Positions 41,734 to 61,492 of a DNA stretch of 64,000 bases are shown here, one piece after another (positions within the stretch are counted from its first letter, which is position 1; the number at the start of each line of letters is the position of its first letter). The translations under genes were made by a program, and so were the position numbers. Under the pieces are notes generated by a model, which was given only the letters and a program-made list of their open reading frames with translations, was not told where the DNA came from and did not search any database. The stretch spans positions 19,268,501 through 19,332,500 of the forward strand of contig NC_090779.1 of assembly GCF_040054535.1 (NCBI RefSeq), in the 5' to 3' direction. The DNA is from Antennarius striatus (taxonomy: Eukaryota > Chordata > Actinopteri > Lophiiformes > Antennariidae).

Positions 41734-43721
41734 ATGGATTGCATGCTGAACGTTGCGGACAGTTACGTCTTCACTCCATATGTTTACCCAGCCTCGTGGT
41801 CTGAAGATGGTCCACTGCGTCAGATAATTACCCTGTGGGTGGTGACCACCCTGGGAGCAGAGCTGCTTTACCTGGGCTTTGGTGCTCTTAGCTTTTACTA
41901 TGTGTTTGACCACAATCTCATGAAGCATCCACACTTTATAAAGGTGAGCTGTCACATGCACCAGGCCCTGCAAACAGATAGATTTTTATTCTTCTAAAGT
42001 TAACTGTTAATGAATGAAGAAGCTGTGTAAACCATTTTTTGAAGATCATTTATGAGAATATAAAACCCGGAGATAAATTCCAAAGCAAACTTCTCCCAAT
42101 TCCTTGTCCTTGTCTGTGAACTGAGGACAGAACCAGGTCAGAAAAGAGATTCAACTGGGAACTGTCTCCATCTTCTGGATGAGCTTCCCCACAGTGGCTC
42201 TTTTCTTCTGGGAGGTCAGAGGTCACAGCAAACTCTATGAAAACATCAACGAATCTCCAATGGGTGAGAAATTTATGTAAAAACATTAAACTAAATGCAG
42301 ACTTCAGCTCATATCAAACCTCAATTTACTTTGAAAATTAGCTAATTATAGTCAAATATTATTATAGTCAAATGAAATCAGATATTTGTTATTTCTACAA
42401 ACTGGCTGTGAAACAATTGGTCTCAATGAGACTTATTAGTCTACTTTTTTATTTTTTCAGGCTGGCTTGGAGTCTTCCTTAGCATTGCTGGTTTCCTGTT
42501 CTTCACTGACATGTGTATCTACTGGATCCACCGATGCATGCACCACAAGCTCATTTACAAGGTGAGCTTCAGCATGTTTGTGACCAAAAAATGCTCAGAA
42601 CATGTTCTAAAATAAACAGAGAACAACTAACCACATAAGGTGCACTGAGTTTCTCAGACTGATGAATCCAAAGTGAATCATATATTTGCATCACATTAGC
42701 ATTTTTCAGCTTGTTGTTTTAGTTTTGCACGGTTGAATGTGAGCCATGACACTCAACCGTGCAAAACCAAAAACTATCTCCTATGAATGCGATCTGGTGA
42801 ATCCACTTTACACTTCTGTAGCAGAAAATTAGACAAAGTTAGCTACACGATCGTCCAAAACGTGGAGCATTTAGCTGCTAAATGGACAAATGCCTCCATA
42901 AAAATGGAACAATATTAAAGTACATTTCTTCTTCTTAAAAAGGAGAATGCGTTTCACTTTCAATGAGTGAAGAAGACACTATTGTCACAACTTACTGCAC
43001 TGTAACCATGTAAATGGTCATGTACCAAACTGAGATGGATATTATTTTTCCCAAGCAGGTCTCAATCACTAAACTACATCTCAGCAACTTGCAACGTTTC
43101 CAGCATTCATTCTAATTCAAGATAACATTTTATTTATTGAGTATCATTCTTCCCTGATTTATTTTTCACTAAATATTCAAACTATTTGTGTTTCTTCCTC
43201 TCAGTACTTACATAAGCAGCATCATATATTCAAGATCCCCACACCTTTTGCAAGTCATGCCTTCCACCCACTTGATGGCTTCCTGCAGAGCTTACCGTAT
43301 CATGTCTACCCTTTCATCTTCCCCCTCCACAAGGTGCTTGGACTGCTTCTAACTCATTAAACATTTAATGTTTGAATCAATAACAGTGTTTCATATTATG
43401 AAGACTATAGCTTCACTGCATATTTTTACATTTGAAATAATTATATTTCAGGTGGTCTACCTCTCACTTTTTATTTTTGTCAACATCTGGACCATTTCCA
43501 TACACGACGGAGACTACCGCATCCACGGACCCTTGATATTTTTGATCAACGGTGCTGCTCACCATGTAGACCACCATCTCTTCTTCAACTACAACTATGG
43601 ACAATATTTTACACTCTGGGATCATTTAGGAGGCTCTTATCGACACCCATCAGTCTTACTAAAGAAGGGGCCGCATGATTGTACTCGCATGCGCATGGAG
43701 GAGGCAGGGAAAACACAGTGA
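41734..43721 (+). CDS. sc5d: Lathosterol oxidase (sterol C5-desaturase)
   Basis: ER-membrane di-iron enzyme that introduces the C5(6) double bond into lathosterol to give 7-dehydrocholesterol, late in cholesterol synthesis. Exons (plus): 41734-41943, 42131-42263, 42461-42561, 43205-43333, 43452-43721; 280 residues (human 299, with a longer C-terminus). The histidine boxes of the fatty-acid hydroxylase family are all present: HRCMH (138-142), HKQHH (151-155) and HHVDHH (228-233). Several hydrophobic membrane segments lie in residues 30-130 and 190-225. Conserved text such as [13 protein letters not shown] and [10 protein letters not shown] confirms identity. The start sits in a good context (GAACCATGG) just after an acceptor-like CCACACAG, so a 5' UTR exon upstream is likely. 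A poly(A) signal lies at 43955-43960. It is flanked by two divergent metallothioneins. Confidence 0.96.
42722..42767. repeat. 19-bp inverted repeat with 8-base loop
   Basis: Arms GTTTTGCACGGTTGAATGT (42722-42740) and ACACTCAACCGTGCAAAAC (42749-42767) pair at 18 of 19 positions around GAGCCATG. It sits in sc5d intron 3, next to sequence (42840-43020) that resembles dispersed fish repeats. Confidence 0.93.
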
Positions 43722-43954
43722 TGGTTTGTTTTTCTGGCTTTAAACATCTTGTCATGAGGAAAACCTCCCAGAGGTGTTTTACCATAACACAATATGTACA
43801 ACAGTTTTCCCTGAAACAGAACAAATACATCAGGGAAAGTATTTAAGCCATATTTTTAAGACTTTTTATTAGAATATATGATGATCTCTAACCTGAAACC
43901 TTACGGGATTTTTCACTGATAACACTTATTTCAGCATTTGTATGAATCTGTGAC

Positions 43955-43960
43955 AATAAA
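43955..43960 (+). terminator. sc5d: sc5d poly(A) signal
   Basis: AATAAA about 235 bases after the stop codon, followed by a T/A-rich run. Confidence 0.65.
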
Positions 43961-44167
43961 ATGAGAAAAAAAATTTTTTTTTTCTATTTTAATTCTCATG
44001 AGGGGAAGCCTATGTGTAATTAGTAATGATATTGCTCCAGCATTTTTAGTGCAGTACAATTATCCACAGTAAATCAAATATCACTGAACCATCATCAACA
44101 ACAGTTCCACTTGGTCTTGAGATTAATGAATGGTTCTTCGTTCCTTCAAAACTGTACATATAGAATG

Positions 44168-44400
44168 TGGGGTGGCAGTGGCTCAGCGGTAGTGCAGACG
44201 TCTTCCATCCAGACATCGCCCAGACATCAGCGGCTCGATTCCCGCTCCTACCAGACATCTGACATCGGAGTGTGAGCTGACTGTGGGAGGTGTCGGCTCA
44301 CCTCCCGGTCACTGCCGAGGCGCCCCTGAGCATGGTGCCGTCCCCTTACAAGTAGCTCAGTTGGGGCGCTACCAGAAGTGGCTGCCCTTCACTCTCCCTC
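44168..44400 (+). mobile_element. tRNA-derived SINE, plus orientation
   Basis: Begins GGTGGCAGTGGCTCAGCGGT (A-box-like) with a B-box-like GGCTCGATTCC at 44232-44242. It then has GAGCTGACTGTGGGAGGTGT, shared with the minus-strand copy at 7530-7761, so both belong to one family. The 3' parts of the two copies differ. Confidence 0.8.
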
Positions 44401-44597
44401 CCCATTTACTGTTGTGCTGTGTTCACTAACTGCATGCTCGCAGGCCCCTTGTGTGTTGTGTTTTTCAGGGGCCTGCACAAATATATCCTGTACATAACAC
44501 AAAGACATGTACAGTATACAGTACAGTAAAAAAAGTAATTTCCCCATTGGGCTTGGGACCGGCACAATAAGACACTGGCTTGTGTCCTCTTGCGGCT

Positions 44598-44712
44598 ACA
44601 CAAACAAGTGTGCAGTGTGCAAATTGTCTTAATTTATGGTTCCTTGCTTGTGTTTCACAATCTTCAGCGTCAGTGCCCCAGAATATAGACTGCACCATCA
44701 TTCTTACAACCA
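44598..44712 (-). other. Exon-like segment, copy B of a duplicated pair
   Basis: On the minus strand a T-rich tract and AATCAG acceptor precede a 115-base segment open in one frame, containing GTDAED and ARNHKL and ending AHCTLVC. It aligns without gaps to the segment at 44859-44973. I recognise no protein family and found no start or clear donor. Confidence 0.4.
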
Positions 44713-44858
44713 CTGATTAAAAAAAACAAACACACAATTTCAATTATGACCAAATGTTTTAAAAATAGTGTATGGTGTTAATATATGTTTGTGCTAAAGC
44801 AAAAGGATTTATCCAATAAGAAAAGTCTGAAAGAGATACCTCCCCCAGGAACTTCCTG

Positions 44859-44973
44859 ACACAAACAAGTGTGCAGTGTGCAATGCTGCTTAATTTATGC
44901 ATTCTTGCTTTTTTATAACGATTTTCAGCTTCGGTGCCGCAGAATAACAGAGTGAGTTGCCTGTCCTTGACCA
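44859..44973 (-). other. Exon-like segment, copy A of a duplicated pair
   Basis: On the minus strand a T12 tract and TTTCAG acceptor precede a 115-base open segment containing GTEAEN and ARMHKL and ending AHCTLVC. About half of the 37 deduced residues match copy B, and the match begins just after the acceptor in both. A possible donor, GGGGGAG|GTATCT, follows copy A. Function unknown. Confidence 0.4.
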
Positions 44974-44984
44974 CTGAAAAAAAA

Positions 44985-46750
44985 AAAATCTACTTGACTT
45001 ACTACAAAATGGAAGTAAAATATTTCAAAATGTTGACCAACCCGTTATGTCAAATTAAATTCTTTGTACAAACTTTTCTGAGACAGGACTAAAATTGAAC
45101 AAATGAGGCATCATCGTCCACTTCTCCCCCACACTTTCAATAACATGCTGGAATAATTCATCACTATAGCTACAGAGCAACCTGAAAACGTAATTGTAAT
45201 ATTTGGAAGATTTTTAATACTATTTCGTGTTTTTAAATAAAGCTTTGGGATTTTGAACACCGCTCATCACCAGAATAAAAATATATGTGGGTTCTTTCAA
45301 AGGGTCTCTGATTATGTTCCCATCAGCAAGTTAAAAAATAAAAACATGCATTCGATACGGCTCCGCGATTACATATTTTCCTGAATTTATATATATAATG
45401 TTAAAGCATAGAAAGTAGTGTGATAATTAGCTATTCATTGATATTCTCGTTGATTCTTCGAAATTTGCACTCGGCCCTCGATTTCTGGCAATAAACCCGT
45501 TGATTCAAAGCAGTCACTTCTCATAATGACTCAGCTCATTACACACGCTTGTATCCTCACAGTAATGGTTTGGGTAAACACCACCAGAGTGGCGAGCGCA
45601 AAAACATCACAGTGTTACCTTCAGGTCGCACTGAAAATTCCTAAATCCCAGTTAAGATGGATGACCTTCAAATGTAGATAACGTGTTAACTACACCTAAT
45701 GGACACCCACAAACAAACAAGCAGACAAACAAACTATAGCAATAACTATATTGACTCACATGAGAGTGAAGTAGTGGTCATTGCTAAAGTTAACCTTAAA
45801 TAATTTGTCCAAAACAACAGAGAATCCTGTTACTCAGCTGACAGCCTCGTCACAAAAATAGTCTGTTAGGTTTTATCATGATATTGTGGTATTTTTTTCA
45901 CAAAAAGTCACAAGAGCGTCAAGTGCGCTCTACTCGTAAATTGCATATTTCCCACCGTATTTGGCACCTAAAGGCACCACAATACAACAGTCTGTTTACC
46001 TTGGTTTGCTCACGGTTGCCGGGTGCAGAGCAACGGGAGGGAGCGGAGAGCCGTCACGGGCAGGGAGGTTTGTTTGAACCGTGTGCACAGAGCAAAGAAA
46101 CAAAGACAAACTTTATTGAGTAATAACTGTTTGTATGTGATGGGAAAATAAAATGTTACACATGAATGATAATAATCAAACGACTATGCAATCTGTTGAA
46201 TTTCAATTCACCACGACTTGGAAATTGCCTACAAAATTAACAAAAAAAACCCCGTGAACTTACCAATTATACATGTATTAAACCATAAACTTTACACAAT
46301 GTTATACATTTGGAGGTATTAAATAAATACAAAAAAATAGGTTACGTCTATATATAATCATGGTTTATGCCCTAATTTACTATTTTTTACGTGCGTCTGA
46401 CACATTGACCTTCGCGTTCAAATAGCTGTACTCACGATTTTCACAAATAAATTCACCACTTACACCATTTGTTTGCAGAGTTTATTCATATTTGATGACA
46501 TGAAAAGGCTAATGCGTATAAAGGACGTTGTTCTTATGCGACAGGTGATACTCCCCATAGACCTGAATATAAAAGACAATAATGGTGTTCTTTCTGCTGA
46601 CCTATGACATTTTAAAACAAAAAAACAACAATAAGATTAATATCACCACGTGGAGAAAAACGGTTTCGTGGGTATTACGTAATTGTTAGTACAATGACTT
46701 TTCATCGCTTAGAAATCTCTGTTCCCGCTCTTGGGGATGAGACTCCAGAT
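44985..46750. other. AT-rich interval before the second metallothionein
   Basis: No supported gene. The plus-strand frame at 45878-46123 has no homology that I recognise and no splice context. The last hundred bases belong to the metallothionein promoter. Confidence 0.55.
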
Positions 46751-46754
46751 CGTC

Positions 46755-46842
46755 GTGTGCACAAACCTTTGGTAGTCCACTGCGGGCAGTGTGACAGACG
46801 CGTTTTGCACTCGGTGCTGTTGTCACTCAGGACGCTATAAAA
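46755..46842 (+). promoter_or_regulatory. mt: Promoter of the canonical metallothionein: metal-response elements and TATA
   Basis: Metal-response cores occur at 46755-46761 (GTGTGCA, i.e. TGCACAC on the minus strand) and 46806-46812 (TGCACTC). TATAAAA lies at 46836-46842, about 85 bases above the ATG. The spacing mirrors the other metallothionein promoter. Metal induction through MTF-1 is inferred. Confidence 0.75.
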
Positions 46843-46924
46843 GAACCTCCCCTTCAGCGTCAATACCAAAACACGAATTCATTTGAGCTCGACAGCACGA
46901 AGAAACATCGACATCAACTCAATC

Positions 46925-47480
46925 ATGGACCCTTGTGACTGCGCAAAGAGTGAGTATTTTCTGGTGATGGGATGGATCTTTTGGTTTTACTGTCTTCATT
47001 AGACGGATTTGTCATTAGCAAGCAATATATGAAACTGATCTTTGTGAATGTTTTTTTAGGTGGAACCTGCAATTGCGGAGGATCCTGCAAATGCACGAAC
47101 TGCTCTTGCACCACATGCAAGAAGAGTAAGTCAGAATATAACGTTGTAGATTCATATTTTATTCATAACTCTTTAGGGAACAAAAACATTGTATGGAACC
47201 ATTTTTTTTGTACACACGTGGGTATCTGCCCAGGTGACTCTTGTTTTTAATTAGCAGTATGACGTGTGTAAAAACTAACCCACTTAAGTGAACCCCGTTT
47301 TTTGTGTTAAACTATTTTGATAACCTTTACTTAATGTCATCAATTGTCATATATCTATATTTGCTGACGGTTCTATCGCTGTTCTCAGGCTGTTGCACAT
47401 GCTGCCCATCCGGATGCAGCAAGTGCGCCTCTGGCTGCGTCTGCAAAGGAAACACGTGTGACACCAGCTGCTGCCAGTGA
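46925..47480 (+). CDS. mt: Metallothionein, canonical 60-residue form
   Basis: Cysteine-rich cytosolic metal-buffering protein. Exons (plus): 46925-46949, 47060-47125, 47389-47480, with phase-1 introns. The product has 60 residues with 20 cysteines in the standard fish pattern: beta domain with CNC, CKC, CSC and CTTCKKSCC; alpha domain from CCPSGCSKC to CDTSCCQ. Residues after position 30 are nearly the same as in the minus-strand copy at 37739, showing that the two arose by duplication and inversion around sc5d. The start [10 protein letters not shown] follows a short leader; AATAAA lies near 47582. Strong basal and metal-induced expression is expected from the promoter. Confidence 0.97.
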
Positions 47481-48020
47481 GGCGTCTGCACCATCCCTTA
47501 CTGTCCTTGTGATGCCAGCGTGAATTTTGAATTGCCTTCAGATGTCTATTAAATTTACTTTGTACTTGTCTTCAATAATGAAATAAATGTTTACTAAATG
47601 AGCACAGGAGTGGAATCTATATTATATTGGCTTCAGTATGAAACGAGATGCAATCTTTCACTTCTGCAGCTTTAAATGAAGTTTAAAATGTCTGGTAAGA
47701 AAATGAAATTTTTGCTGGAAGTTTTATCAACTGTCAAGCGATTCTCAAATCTCACCATAAATGAGCTGCCAGATTTCCAATGCAAATATTTTTTTATGTA
47801 GAGTCCATTGTTCGCATCACCTTGCATTTTCAACAAGGGAAATCAAGGTCATCCATACAAAACTGTCTCCAAAATGCCACACACACTTCAGATTTATGCA
47901 GACTGCAATATAAAATCTTTGGAAAGTAAGACATCCTTGAGGATGCAATAAAGGGCAAAAAGGGCATTTGAATAGAGTACACAAACTAGTTTTTGTCCAA
48001 ATTTGATTTCAGAATTATTT

Positions 48021-48706
48021 TTAGCTTCCAGTGCTCGGCGTGTTCTCATGTAGGCTCTGCAGGGCAAGGTCTGTCCACTTCATCTCTTGTTCTTTAACAG
48101 ACTCTGTGGATCCTCCATTATCCTGTTCGGCCTCTGGGAGTTCACTCTACAAGAGATGAAAAAGTGCAGCATTTCAGTTTTAATATTGATAACTTACAGG
48201 ACCGTGATAAAAATGCCACAGAAAGAAACAATGGCCCAAGTGTAATTTCAGCAGCTTAATTTTTTCCGATTTTTAAGTAGATACAAATACACACTACAGC
48301 ATCTGGACAAAGTCTCTGATATTTCTTTTTCGGGTGGTGTGGTCAGGTACCTTGGTGGTCATCTAGCAAGCAGATCTTGCTGATGTAAATGTTTTTTGCA
48401 CCAGCAAGATCTAATTTATTCATTCATTCATTCATTTCAAATGGTCTGATGTGATGTTAAAGAACAACAAGTTGTGCACAAAGTGCTGAAACACTGGACA
48501 ATTGGACGTGTGCATTCAAAAGTTTAAACAAGAAGAAAGGGTCTCCTTTTCCCCATCATCTTCGTTTTTCAACTTGTTCAATGAACAGCAGATGTTTGTA
48601 CATTTACCAGGGGGATGGTGACATCTTCATAAGGAAGTCTGTCTTCCCTCCAGGCATCATCCGTGAGGTCCAGTACTCTCCCATCTCGTTGGATTTCACT
48701 GTCCAT
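48021..48706 (-). CDS. anapc13: Anaphase-promoting complex subunit 13
   Basis: Small stabilising subunit of the anaphase-promoting complex (APC/C), the ubiquitin ligase that drives exit from mitosis; it helps hold TPR subunits together. Two coding exons (minus): 48706-48608 and 48146-48021, joined after the codon for Leu33 (phase 0). They give 74 residues, the same length as the human protein. The sequence [20 protein letters not shown], the core LPYEDV and [16 protein letters not shown] match the family almost residue for residue. The frame is open upstream of the ATG but contains no other start. It is arranged head to head with pierce2, whose first exons begin about 550 bases away, so the two may share a promoter region. 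Confidence 0.96.
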
Positions 48707-49205
48707 CCTGGGGCAAGACTCCGTCAATTCAGGTCTATCGAATTCAGAGTTAGCCTCAAGCTAGTTGCAAAATTAACTCTTGACAGAACGTATTGAAGGT
48801 CCCCTAAAGTCCGCTACCCGTATAAATATACCAGACAGCCAACTCAGCAATAAGAAATTATAGCCATAAGAGATCAACGAGCAAATATTAAACAAATTAA
48901 ATGTTTTTGAGCAAGTTCGCAACCCTTTGTGGAGCCAAGATGATGTTATAATACGTCACAGTCTGACGCTTGTTGATGACGTAGAAGTGATGCCTTCAAG
49001 TGCAAAGGAAATTATTCGATTTGGCTCCAATTCTGTCAGCCGAATTAGTCACTTGCTACTACGAACACTACCATTTACCAGATAAGGTAAGAAAGTGTCT
49101 AATAATATAAAAATCGTAAAAAAAAAGAATAAAAAAAAGAAAAGAAAAAGAAGAAAATGTTTCCAACGGTTAATCGTTTTGAAAATTGATAAGTTTAGGT
49201 AACAA

Positions 49206-49259
49206 TGTTTGTTTTTTACCTCGCCGAATGGTTTAATGTTTGGTGATTTCCATGGTAAC
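49206..49259 (+). promoter_or_regulatory. pierce2: pierce2 promoter: FOX-like site and RFX X-box
   Basis: TGTTTGT (49206-49212) is a forkhead-type core and ATTTCCATGGTAAC (49246-49259) is close to the consensus RFX X-box. RFX and FOXJ1 jointly drive motile-cilia genes, which agrees with the gene product. Positions fit a start of transcription just downstream, before the first donor at 49303. Confidence 0.65.
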
Positions 49260-49613
49260 CAAGTGCCAAGACTTTAGTCTGTGCCCCAGTTAAACTCAAC
49301 AAGGTAAAGTCATCGTACATTTAAATTTGAATTGGCTTTTTAATGTAGTCAAGTTGATTTGATAACACCAACCTTTCATCTGGATATATTTCAGGCAGTG
49401 ACGCTGTAAAATTGGACATCTAATCGAAGCAACGTTAAAGTGACCACAGGTTAGGTATAGGCAACTTTTTATGGAAGCATATTTGGGAACTGAGTTCGCG
49501 TTTTGCTTTATAACGTAAACTAAATTAAAAGTCTGTTTTAATAAGTTGTCTTGTACAAATGCTGACGTTTTGTGAATTCTTTTTTTTTTTTTTTTTTTGT
49601 AGGCACTGCGGTG

Positions 49614-49943
49614 ATGTCAGCCTCTCCAGATCCACAAGAAGAAAAAACTAAATCATGCTTCAACCCTGGAAACCCAGTTTTTTCCTGCACGATGAATCCA
49701 GCAGTAAAAGACACACATCCAGGACTGTGGGCAAAGCGACAGAATCCACTGTACAAGACTACATCCAGTGACTATGGTCTTTACCCTCCAACATTTGAGA
49801 CCTCACCCTGTACCTTCCACCCAAAATCACAAAGATTCTCTGAAAATCTTGGCAAGAGTGGGATGTATCGTGACAACTCTTTCAATACAGCCCTCGATCG
49901 AAGCAGGGTTTCTGACTGTCCCAGTTTACAGCACACCATCTAA
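49614..49943 (+). CDS. pierce2: Piercer of microtubule wall 2 (C15orf65 family)
   Basis: Microtubule-inner protein of ciliary doublet microtubules, needed for docking outer dynein arms. The coding sequence is one exon of 109 residues, starting [12 protein letters not shown] at 49614, just after a T-rich acceptor (TTTTTGTAG, exon from 49603). Two likely 5' UTR exons precede it, ending AACAAG|GTAAAG at 49303 and ACCACAG|GTTAGG at 49449. The match to human PIERCE2 is clear: [11 protein letters not shown] near the start, then a YKTTSSDYG motif, and LQHTI at the end. A longer frame from 49572 begins inside the acceptor and is rejected. RFX and FOX motifs upstream support a ciliary gene. Confidence 0.93.
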   Translation: MSASPDPQEEKTKSCFNPGNPVFSCTMNPAVKDTHPGLWAKRQNPLYKTTSSDYGLYPPTFETSPCTFHPKSQRFSENLGKSGMYRDNSFNTALDRSRVSDCPSLQHTI

Positions 49944-51150
49944 ATGCTTGCCTATTGTAAAATAGCACGTTATGAAGCATATTCATTGTCATTCTTATGA
50001 AGTGCTGGTTTAGTATAAAGTGGAATTATAAATTGCAAACAAATATCAGTGCTTAATAAATAACCTTCCTCTTGTATAATAGACTAAACCAATGTTATTA
50101 TATTAATGAGTGTGCTGAGGTTTCTGTTTATTGCTGACAACATCCAGCTTTTACATAAAAATATTTTAAAAATTGTTACAAGTTTTTTCCTGCAATGCAG
50201 AGACAAGAAAGCCAGCTTTATGTTGATCTGGTCTGTCACTTATGTATTGTTTTTATTGTGGTTGCTTTTATTTACACAGTGTTGCCTTTTAATTAACTTC
50301 ACCATTTTATGTGTTTTAGGGATTCCAATACCAAAACTCTGAAACATCAAATTGCTCCCTGAAAAGTCAAACCATCATAGGGCTTGTTTTAAGTATAGCA
50401 CATGGATCTGGACCTGCATTGTCACCAATTTTATTCTCAAATATTCTCCGCTGAGCTGCAAGAAAAGGAACTTAATCTGACTCTTTTGATAACAAATGAT
50501 TACAAACATATTCTGAAAGCAATTTAACGTGTGTAGGTTACAAATCTAGTACAGTATCTAAATCTCCTGATCTGTCGTTCTCACATCAAAATCCCCTTTC
50601 ATAGTTTAAATGTTAATATTTTCACTGCAAGATAACACTACATTGATTTTAGTGTCAATACATAAAAACTATGAAGTCGGAAAGTTCAAGTTCTCACACC
50701 ATATATTTACTTGCATTTTACTTGCATATGGAATTTAATTATTGTCGAGACTCCAACACACAGCGGAGTCCTCTTTACTGTACATTTAGTGACTCGTCTC
50801 GATTGCGTTTAAATACTGTGGGAAATTTATTATCAGTTAATTTTTTTTGTATTCCATTGTATTTTACGAAAATAAATAATTGTAACATAACTTTTTGATT
50901 GAAGTGCTCGTGAAATATGTAGTCTACTGTAGCCACCATGTACAATTTAAGATTGTGTATTTTCGTGTAATTTGATTTTAGAGTAACTTGTTGCCTCTTT
51001 GTGCTTTTTTTTCTCTCAAAACAATACCCATAGTAATACAAACCGTGCTGAAATATGACACAATAAAACATACAAAGACGTAAAAAGAAAGGGACGGGTT
51101 TTATCTACTAAAAAAAAAAAAAAAGGACACGTTCTTTTTTACAGCATCCT
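49944..51150. other. Interval between pierce2 and rspry1
   Basis: AT-rich sequence including the probable pierce2 3' UTR (AATAAA near 50057). No splice-bounded coding exon was recognised. From about 51150 the sequence becomes CpG-rich, consistent with the rspry1 promoter. Confidence 0.6.
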
Positions 51151-51542
51151 TTTTCCGTCAGCCGCGCCTCCGCCGCCACAGCTGACGGCTACAGCTAGGG
51201 AACTTAGCACACAGCTAGAGACTTAGCATGATAATATAAATGTGTACGATGTATTAGCTAACGACTGTAAATGTATGGTCTGTTTAAGGCTTTAACAAAG
51301 GTTTTTTTGTGGAATGTGGGCGCGTCGTGTAAATATATCCTTTGCTGACATTGGAGCATTCCGCGCAGTTCATTGCTTCTCAAAGTTGTAGTTTGACAGT
51401 AGGATTAGCAGCGTCCTGCTAACCGAGCTAAAAGCTAGCTGGTTAGCAACAACACAACACTGACAGGTCGGAAGCTAGCTGGTGTATGTCAATGAATAAC
51501 AACACTTCGACCTGAATGCAGCTGTATTTCTGGTCGTAGCAT
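51150..51542 (+). promoter_or_regulatory. rspry1: rspry1 CpG-rich promoter and 5' UTR exon
   Basis: A CpG-richer block (CAGCCGCGCCTCCGCCGCC near 51160) without a TATA box is followed by a strong donor AGCAT|GTAAGTATG, exon end 51542. This fits a non-coding first exon joined to the exon starting at 52038. The transcription start is not fixed. Confidence 0.5.
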
Positions 51543-52211
51543 GTAAGTATGCTTTTATTCAACAATAAACCTTCACAGCCCTCCATCGAAAGAACTGCGG
51601 GTATGTGAGGCTTGGTTTTCATTGGTAACAGCTAATGTTACACTGCCTACCCGGTGGGAGGCTATCCTGTTAGCCAGCTCCTGTGTGCAAACATCAATGT
51701 TTACTGCGACAAGTGAGTGGATGATAAGTGATTTTATGATACAGTGGAGACGCTTATCAAGACAGCACTTTGGATAGAAATTAACTTCCTTCAGATTTAC
51801 AACTAAATGGTCGTTGTGGATTTTCTGTTCTGTTTCCACTATTTTATTTGACTCAGACTTGATGCGCCTCTCATGAGGTGTGAGTCTTACTTTTCAGTTT
51901 GTAGAACTGGTACTAGCTGGTAAAAAAAATAAAATAAAATAAAAAATAATAATAATAATAATTAAAAAAATTTAAAACCGGGTTGGTTGTAACATCAGTT
52001 TTTCACTTTTTCTATTCCGTTTGTGTTGTTTCCACAGCTGTGCCAGCCCTGCATGAGATCAGCACCTGGGCCTTTGGCTCTTCCTCAGGATGTTCAGAGC
52101 TTTTCTTATTGCATTACCAGATCTTTCCTGGTCTACTTAATCATCTACATACTACTACCCTCTGGTCAAACCCATATCTCTGCCCTGCAACAGTATGATC
52201 ATTGACGGTGA

Positions 52212-61492
<9,281 letters not shown>

